Positions 60,400 through 64,000 of a stretch of DNA of 64,000 nt are shown piece after piece (within the stretch, counting starts at the first letter, position 1; each line of letters starts with the position of its first letter). The stretch is from positions 5,467 to 69,466 of the forward strand of contig CALUBX010000002.1 in NCBI GenBank assembly GCA_943914405.1, in the 5' to 3' direction. A program made the translations under genes and the position numbers. Source of the stretch: an uncultured Hyphomicrobiales bacterium (GTDB lineage Bacteria > Pseudomonadota > Alphaproteobacteria > Rhizobiales > Rhizobiaceae). The notes under the pieces were generated by a model. It did not search any database. It saw nothing but the letters and a program-made list of their open reading frames with translations, and was not told the origin of the DNA.

Positions 60400-60987
60400 T
60401 CACGCCCCGCCGGTAGGCCGAAAGTCCTCCGGCCTCAGGCTCAGCTCGATATGCGGTGCCATCCGGTTGCGGGCGAGGCTGAACAATTCACCTGCGCCCG
60501 TGATCCGGAAACCGAGCTTGCGCTGCACGTTGAGCGAGGCGAGGTTGTCCGCAAAGGCGCCCGCATGGATCTCCGTTTCCGGCATGCGCCGAAGAAAGCG
60601 CTCCAGCACGGCGGATACGGCCTCGGTCATATAGCCGCGGTCCCAGTAGAACCGGTTCAGCCAATAGCCGAGATGCCACATGCCACCGCGGACCTCCAGG
60701 CCCACAGTGCCGATATGGACGTCGTCTCCCGACGTGATCGCAAGCGCCCAGCCGGGCATGAGCCCGGAAGATTGCAGGACCAGCCAGTCCAGCGCATCCT
60801 GGCGGTCGTAGGGCTGCGGGATGCGGGCCAGCATCCGGCTGACCTTGAAGTCGCCGAGCGACTGGGCGATCGCATCCGCATCGACAAGCCTGTGCGGACG
60901 CAGGGTCAGCCGTTCGGTTGCGATGACCGGGCAGGGGCCGGGGCTCGAGGCAGCCTGACTGGGTTGTTGAAGAACGACGGCGTTCAT
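60400..60987 (-). CDS. GNAT-family N-acetyltransferase (second of pair)
   Basis: A 195-residue RimJ/RimL-type acetyltransferase (Acetyltransf_3). ATERLTLRPHRLVDADAIAQ opens the domain, YWLNRFYWDRGYMTEAV is the acetyl-CoA loop and NLASLNVQRKLGFRITG the C-terminal motif. The true start is ATG 60987, overlapping the stop of the first GNAT gene by ATGA. A longer frame to 61245 lies in that gene and is a shadow. The substrate, possibly a ribosomal-protein or peptide N terminus, is unknown. Confidence 0.87.
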   Translation of the reverse strand: MNAVVLQQPSQAASSPGPCPVIATERLTLRPHRLVDADAIAQSLGDFKVSRMLARIPQPYDRQDALDWLVLQSSGLMPGWALAITSGDDVHIGTVGLEVRGGMWHLGYWLNRFYWDRGYMTEAVSAVLERFLRRMPETEIHAGAFADNLASLNVQRKLGFRITGAGELFSLARNRMAPHIELSLRPEDFRPTGGA

Positions 60988-61631
60988 CTCAGTTCTCCCC
61001 AGCTGCGCAACGACATCCATGTCTTCCGATCGAGCCGGAACCATTCCACCGCCACCATGCCGCCCAGCGCCAGGCACTGGATCATGCCTGTGCCCTGGAA
61101 CTGGAAACCGCACTTCTGGATGACCCGCCTGGAGGCAATATTGGTGACCCGGCAGCGTGCATCGATGTGGTCTAGGTGGCTGCGGGTGCGGAATGCCATA
61201 TCGATCAGGGCATGCGCTGCCTCGGTCGCGAAGCCCCTGTTCCAATGGGGCTCCCCAAGCCAGTAGCCGATCTCGACCGTATGCTCGTCCTGTTGCGGCT
61301 CCAAGGCGCAGCAGCCGAGGAAGGTGCCGTTATCACCTCGGGTAATGGCGTAGACGCATTTGCCAATCTCGCCATTCGTCGTACGTCGCACGAAATCGGC
61401 GGCGTCTTTTGCCGTGTAGGGATGCGGCATGCGCGACACCATGGTCGCGATGTTCGCATTGTTGGCGAGATGGGCAAGTGCGTCGATGTCTTCTGCGTGG
61501 GGCGCGCGGAGAACCAGTCTCTGCGACAATAAGACGGGGCAATCGCTTCTCGACCGGTCCGGCCGAAGCCGCTCCTCTGGTCGTTCTTCCGGCGGCCGGG
61601 ATTGGCTCGCCCTTAACAGTTCGCCTTGCAT
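60984..61631 (-). CDS. GNAT-family N-acetyltransferase (first of pair)
   Basis: A 215-residue RimJ/RimL-type acetyltransferase, paralogous to the next gene, with an Arg/Glu/Ser-rich N-terminal extension of about 35 residues. LSQRLVLRAPHAEDIDALA begins the fold, EIGYWLGEPHWNRGFATEA is the cofactor loop and NIASRRVIQKCGFQFQGTG the last motif. Overlap with the downstream paralog implies an ancient tandem duplication and a coupled pair. A hairpin separates it from rpmA upstream. Substrate unknown. Confidence 0.87.
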   Translation of the reverse strand: MQGELLRASQSRPPEERPEERLRPDRSRSDCPVLLSQRLVLRAPHAEDIDALAHLANNANIATMVSRMPHPYTAKDAADFVRRTTNGEIGKCVYAITRGDNGTFLGCCALEPQQDEHTVEIGYWLGEPHWNRGFATEAAHALIDMAFRTRSHLDHIDARCRVTNIASRRVIQKCGFQFQGTGMIQCLALGGMVAVEWFRLDRKTWMSLRSWGELR

Positions 61632-61654
61632 GATCAGTCCTCCTGTGGGGGTAA

Positions 61655-61697
61655 AAGAAAAGGGGAAGATGGTGGTGTCCCATCTTCCCCTTTTCTT
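61655..61697 (-). terminator. Long perfect stem-loop between rpmA and the GNAT pair
   Basis: Two 18-base arms (61655-61672 and 61680-61697) are exact reverse complements with a 7-base loop. On the minus strand the right flank is T-rich, so it can terminate or attenuate rplU-rpmA transcription before the GNAT genes. Confidence 0.8.
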
Positions 61698-61762
61698 GAC
61701 TGAACCTTTGGGCGCTCAGCCGGGTCGATGTGACACCGGCTGCTTAAAAACGCTTACCGGCT

Positions 61763-62032
61763 TTATTCTGCTGCTTCGGCTTTCGGCATAACGGACACGT
61801 ATACGCGACCATTGGCCTTCGTACGGTAGTTCACATTACCGGCCGTGAGCGCGAAAATCGTGTGGTCCTTGCCGAGGCCGACATTGGCGCCCGGATGCCA
61901 CTGCGTGCCGCGCTGGCGCACGATAATGTTGCCTGCAATGACGGTCTCGCCGCCGAACTTCTTTACGCCAAGGCGCTTGGACTGGGAATCGCGACCGTTG
62001 CGCGAGGAACCGCCAGCTTTTTTATGTGCCAT
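61763..62032 (-). CDS. rpmA: 50S ribosomal protein L27
   Basis: An 89-residue bL27 with the classical N terminus [20 protein letters not shown], which reaches the peptidyl-transferase centre, followed by [22 protein letters not shown]. No N-terminal Firmicutes-type cleavage extension is present. It follows rplU after 32 bases in the standard rplU-rpmA operon. A large stem-loop follows it. Confidence 0.98.
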   Translation of the reverse strand: MAHKKAGGSSRNGRDSQSKRLGVKKFGGETVIAGNIIVRQRGTQWHPGANVGLGKDHTIFALTAGNVNYRTKANGRVYVSVMPKAEAAE

Positions 62033-62064
62033 TGGAGTTCTCCTTTACCTTCGAAACCCTGAGA

Positions 62065-62376
62065 TTAAGCCAAGATGTCCGTGATGCGGACAACCGTGTG
62101 ATGCTGGCGATGGCCGCGAATCCGCTTGGAATTCTGGCGGCGACGCTTCTTGAAGGACAAAACCTTCTTGCCGCGGTTATGCTCGACAACTTCGGCCTTC
62201 ACCGTCGCACCCGAAACGAAGGGTGCACCGATCTTGGCATCGGCGCCTTCGCCGATCACGAGGATTTCGTTGAATTCTACAACTGCGCCCGCTTCGGCTT
62301 CCAGCTTTTCGATGGTAAGCACGTCGTTGGCTGCCACGCGGTACTGCTTACCGCCGGTCTTGATGACTGCGAACAT
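62065..62376 (-). CDS. rplU: 50S ribosomal protein L21
   Basis: A 103-residue bL21 beginning [14 protein letters not shown] and ending with the RNA-binding [14 protein letters not shown]. It is the first gene of the rplU-rpmA operon and is preceded by a long leader of about 180 bases reaching back to a strong promoter at 62563-62591. The usual rplU-rpmA-GNAT-obgE neighbourhood of rhizobia is present. Confidence 0.98.
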   Translation of the reverse strand: MFAVIKTGGKQYRVAANDVLTIEKLEAEAGAVVEFNEILVIGEGADAKIGAPFVSGATVKAEVVEHNRGKKVLSFKKRRRQNSKRIRGHRQHHTVVRITDILA

Positions 62377-62562
62377 TTCTTATCCTTTCATGTTCGTTCC
62401 GGCTCTGTCCCAAAAGGACGGCCGTCTTTTTGTCAGTCGGCTCTGGCAGAGGTTCGGCCGATCGGAATCGGTAAAACCGGCTGCCGGTGGATCTGCGCTC
62501 AGGGAGCATGCCCAGGCAGACAATAAGGAATGGGAAATCTTTTCCACGCCTGATCGCGTGCG

Positions 62563-62591
62563 GACATACGCGAGGGGTAGAAATGTGTCAA
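62563..62591 (-). promoter_or_regulatory. Promoter of rplU-rpmA
   Basis: On the minus strand TTGACA (62591-62586), a 17-base spacer and TATGTC (62568-62563) form a near-consensus sigma-70 promoter. The expected start near 62556 leaves a leader of about 180 bases before rplU. Confidence 0.75.
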
Positions 62592-62624
62592 GGTAGAAGC
62601 TTCAAATCTCTTGCCGATCGCCCC

Positions 62625-62653
62625 TTGCCAGCCTTCGGTTTCATCGCTATGAG
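62625..62653 (+). promoter_or_regulatory. Promoter of tRNA-Ser
   Basis: TTGCCA (62625-62630), 17-base spacer, TATGAG (62648-62653). The start would fall near 62660, about 28 bases before the mature tRNA 5' end. Confidence 0.6.
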
Positions 62654-62687
62654 ACAGCCCGCGCTTCCAAGCGCCGACCAGCGAAGC

Positions 62688-62777
62688 GGAGAGGTGGCTG
62701 AGTGGTCGAAAGCACCGCACTCGAAATGCGGCATACGGGCAACCGTATCGTGGGTTCGAATCCCACCCTCTCCGCCA
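62688..62777 (+). tRNA. tRNA-Ser (anticodon CGA)
   Basis: A class II tRNA with a long variable arm. The acceptor stem GGAGAGG pairs with CCTCTCC. The anticodon stem CCGCA/TGCGG (62715-62719 with 62727-62731) encloses loop CTCGAAA, giving anticodon CGA at 62722-62724 for UCG codons. The T-loop GGTTCGAATCC is present. Discriminator G and an encoded CCA end at 62777. Confidence 0.96.
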
Positions 62778-62886
62778 TGTCTTCCGTAGGGCTTTGCGCC
62801 GCCGCTTATATCCATTCCCTCGGAGGCCATTCAAGATTTGCCCGCGCCCGGGCTATGTCATAGGACGACGGCGGAAACGGACGGTC

Positions 62887-63813
62887 ATGACGAAGAGCTA
62901 CGACACCGGGCCTTGTCCAGAAGAACAGGGAATCCGAGAATTTCTCGCGATCTGCGACAGCTTCTATCCGCCGGACGCGGTCAATGCTTCCATCGACCAG
63001 CAACGGCGCTGGTACGACGCTCTTTGCGCCCGGTTCGATCGGCCACTTCCCGAGGGGCTATCCTTCGTGGACGAGGTTCTGTCCGTTCCCATCCGGCGAT
63101 ACCGTCCATCGCAGATCCTCAGCGATACGCTTCTCCTTTATCTTCACGGGGGTGGCTTTGTGGTCGGGTCACTCGACAGTCACCACGCTATCTGCGCGGA
63201 AATCGCCGATACCGTCGGTGCCGAGCTCATTTCCGTGGATTATCGGCTTGCGCCGGAGCATGTCTGGCCGGCGCAGACAAACGACTGTTTTAGTGTTCTC
63301 AAGCAGCTGATCGGCCAGGGCCGGAAAGTAGTGGTGATCGGCGACAGCGCCGGCGGCAATCTCGCTGCCGGGCTCGCACTGCGCGCCCGGGATGAAGGGC
63401 TTCCGGGACTTGTGGGCCAAGTTCTAGTCTACGCTACGCTCGGCGGCAATCTCACGTCGGGATCCTACGTGGAGATGGCCGACGCCCCCGGCCTTACCAC
63501 GACCGACGTCGCCTATTACCGTGACATCCTGAAGGCGCCGGAGGACGAGCCTGTCGCACATCCGCTGAGAGCGGCAAGTTTGGCCGGTCTGGCGCCCGCC
63601 TATATTACGGTGGCGCATTTCGACCCTCTTCGGGACGACGGTCGGATCTATGCGGATCGCTTGCGCGCTGCTGGCGTGAAGGCCACGTTCCGGGAGGAGC
63701 CGCAGATGGTGCATGCCTGGCTGCGCGCGCGCCATATGAGCGAGGGTGCACGCGCAGGGTTTGCAGCCCTTTGTCAGGGCATCAGAAACCTCGTGAGGGG
63801 CCTGCCGGAATAG
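62887..63813 (+). CDS. Alpha/beta hydrolase, hormone-sensitive lipase family
   Basis: A 308-residue esterase-type enzyme from ATG 62887. It has the HSL oxyanion-hole motif HGGG (in LYLHGGGFVVGS, near residues 83-94), the nucleophile elbow GDSAGG near 150-155, the acid region DPLRDDG and the catalytic His in QMVHAWLR near 280. No signal peptide. The substrate is unknown; the family hydrolyses short-chain esters. The frame runs upstream to 62794, but that part overlaps the tRNA 3' flank and is not used. It converges on msrA. Confidence 0.86.
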   Translation: MTKSYDTGPCPEEQGIREFLAICDSFYPPDAVNASIDQQRRWYDALCARFDRPLPEGLSFVDEVLSVPIRRYRPSQILSDTLLLYLHGGGFVVGSLDSHHAICAEIADTVGAELISVDYRLAPEHVWPAQTNDCFSVLKQLIGQGRKVVVIGDSAGGNLAAGLALRARDEGLPGLVGQVLVYATLGGNLTSGSYVEMADAPGLTTTDVAYYRDILKAPEDEPVAHPLRAASLAGLAPAYITVAHFDPLRDDGRIYADRLRAAGVKATFREEPQMVHAWLRARHMSEGARAGFAALCQGIRNLVRGLPE

Positions 63814-63832
63814 TACGTCTCTTTGGATACTT

Positions 63833-64000
63833 CTACGTCTTCGCCTTCGAGACGAGCACCGGGTTGGCCCGGAACACCGCAGGGAAGATCTGCTTCAGGC
63901 TGTCGATCTTCGGCATGTCGTTATAGACAATATAGGGGTAGTTTGGATTCCGTGTCAGGAAGTCCTGATGATACGCCTCGGCCGGATAGAAGCCATCAAG
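63833..64000 (-). CDS. msrA: Peptide methionine sulfoxide reductase MsrA (3' end only)
   Basis: The last 55 codons of a minus-strand gene cut by the window edge. The translated end shows FYPAEAYHQDFL, then NPNYPYIVYNDMPKID and a C-terminal tail SKAKT before TAG. YHQDF and the PYI.. segment are hallmark MsrA sequences that follow the catalytic core. The active-site Cys-Phe near the N terminus is outside the window. The stop is 19 bases from the HSL hydrolase stop. Confidence 0.88.
   Translation of the reverse strand, partial: LDGFYPAEAYHQDFLTRNPNYPYIVYNDMPKIDSLKQIFPAVFRANPVLVSKAKT

Larger units (their letters stand above)
62377..62687. other. 311-base region between rplU and tRNA-Ser with two divergent promoters
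   Basis: It contains the rplU-rpmA promoter (minus), the tRNA-Ser promoter (plus) and the long rplU leader. In the leader a near-palindrome around 62413-62432 (AAAAGGAC-GGCC-GTCTTTTT) can fold into an 8-bp stem. No protein-coding gene is supported. Confidence 0.6.

Overview
The window is a core-chromosome segment of about 60% GC from an alphaproteobacterium, most likely a member of the Rhizobiaceae (Agrobacterium/Rhizobium/Ensifer relatives). Supporting signs are the origin-proximal order hemE-hemJ-rho-mnmE-mnmG-rsmG-parA-parB-holA-lptE-leuS, the DUF1013/TrcR regulator, the imuA-imuB-dnaE2 cassette behind a GAAC-N7-GAAC SOS box, the 180-kDa class NAD-glutamate dehydrogenase, and the obgE-proBA-nadD-rsfS-rlmH-envC-ctpA-rppH string. 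I saw no insertion sequence, prophage, CRISPR array or rRNA operon. Nearly all genes are housekeeping.

Layout. 0-13 kb: the left edge is a gene-free, AT-rich tract upstream of hemE that looks like one side of the chromosomal origin. It is followed by heme synthesis (hemE, hemJ), rho, tRNA modification (mnmE, mnmG), 16S methylation (rsmG) and the parAB segregation genes, with parS-like palindromes at mnmE/mnmG, inside rsmG and, more weakly, inside prpE. Then holA, lptE and leuS lie on the minus strand. 13-26 kb: yggS, two acyl-CoA synthetases (prpE-like and acs) flanking the cell-cycle regulator trcR and an orphan BrnA-type antitoxin, a secreted nuclease, a small SDHAF4-like protein, htpX, rsmB, a heparinase-fold protein and purH. 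26-36 kb: a UMF1-type permease, giant NAD-GDH, pdxY, beta-carbonic anhydrase, a lytic transglycosylase and asd. 36-42 kb: a metabolite/proton symporter, leuB, a RidA-like protein, leuD, a CitE-like lyase, a DUF1737 protein and a small metallopeptidase. 42-49.5 kb: the SOS mutagenesis cassette imuA-imuB-dnaE2 and the iron-storage pair bfd-bfr. 49.5-62.4 kb: a long minus-strand run from rplU-rpmA through two GNAT acetyltransferases, obgE, proB, proA, nadD, rsfS, rlmH, envC, ctpA and a YibQ-like protein to rppH. 62.4-64 kb: tRNA-Ser(CGA), an HSL-type hydrolase and the 3' end of msrA.

The most interesting signal is upstream of asd. A short minus-strand reading frame of 39 codons lies just downstream of a promoter-like sequence and ends in a run in which 9 of 10 consecutive codons are Lys or Thr. 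Lys and Thr are two end products of the pathway that Asd feeds. This is the architecture of an amino-acid-sensing leader peptide, although no classical U-tract terminator is visible, so the mechanism is open. Other regulatory signals are a clean SOS box for imuA-imuB-dnaE2, divergent promoters for rplU-rpmA and tRNA-Ser, and several strong stem-loop terminators. Start codons were reassigned for about twenty genes on the basis of ribosome-binding sites, overlaps and family lengths.
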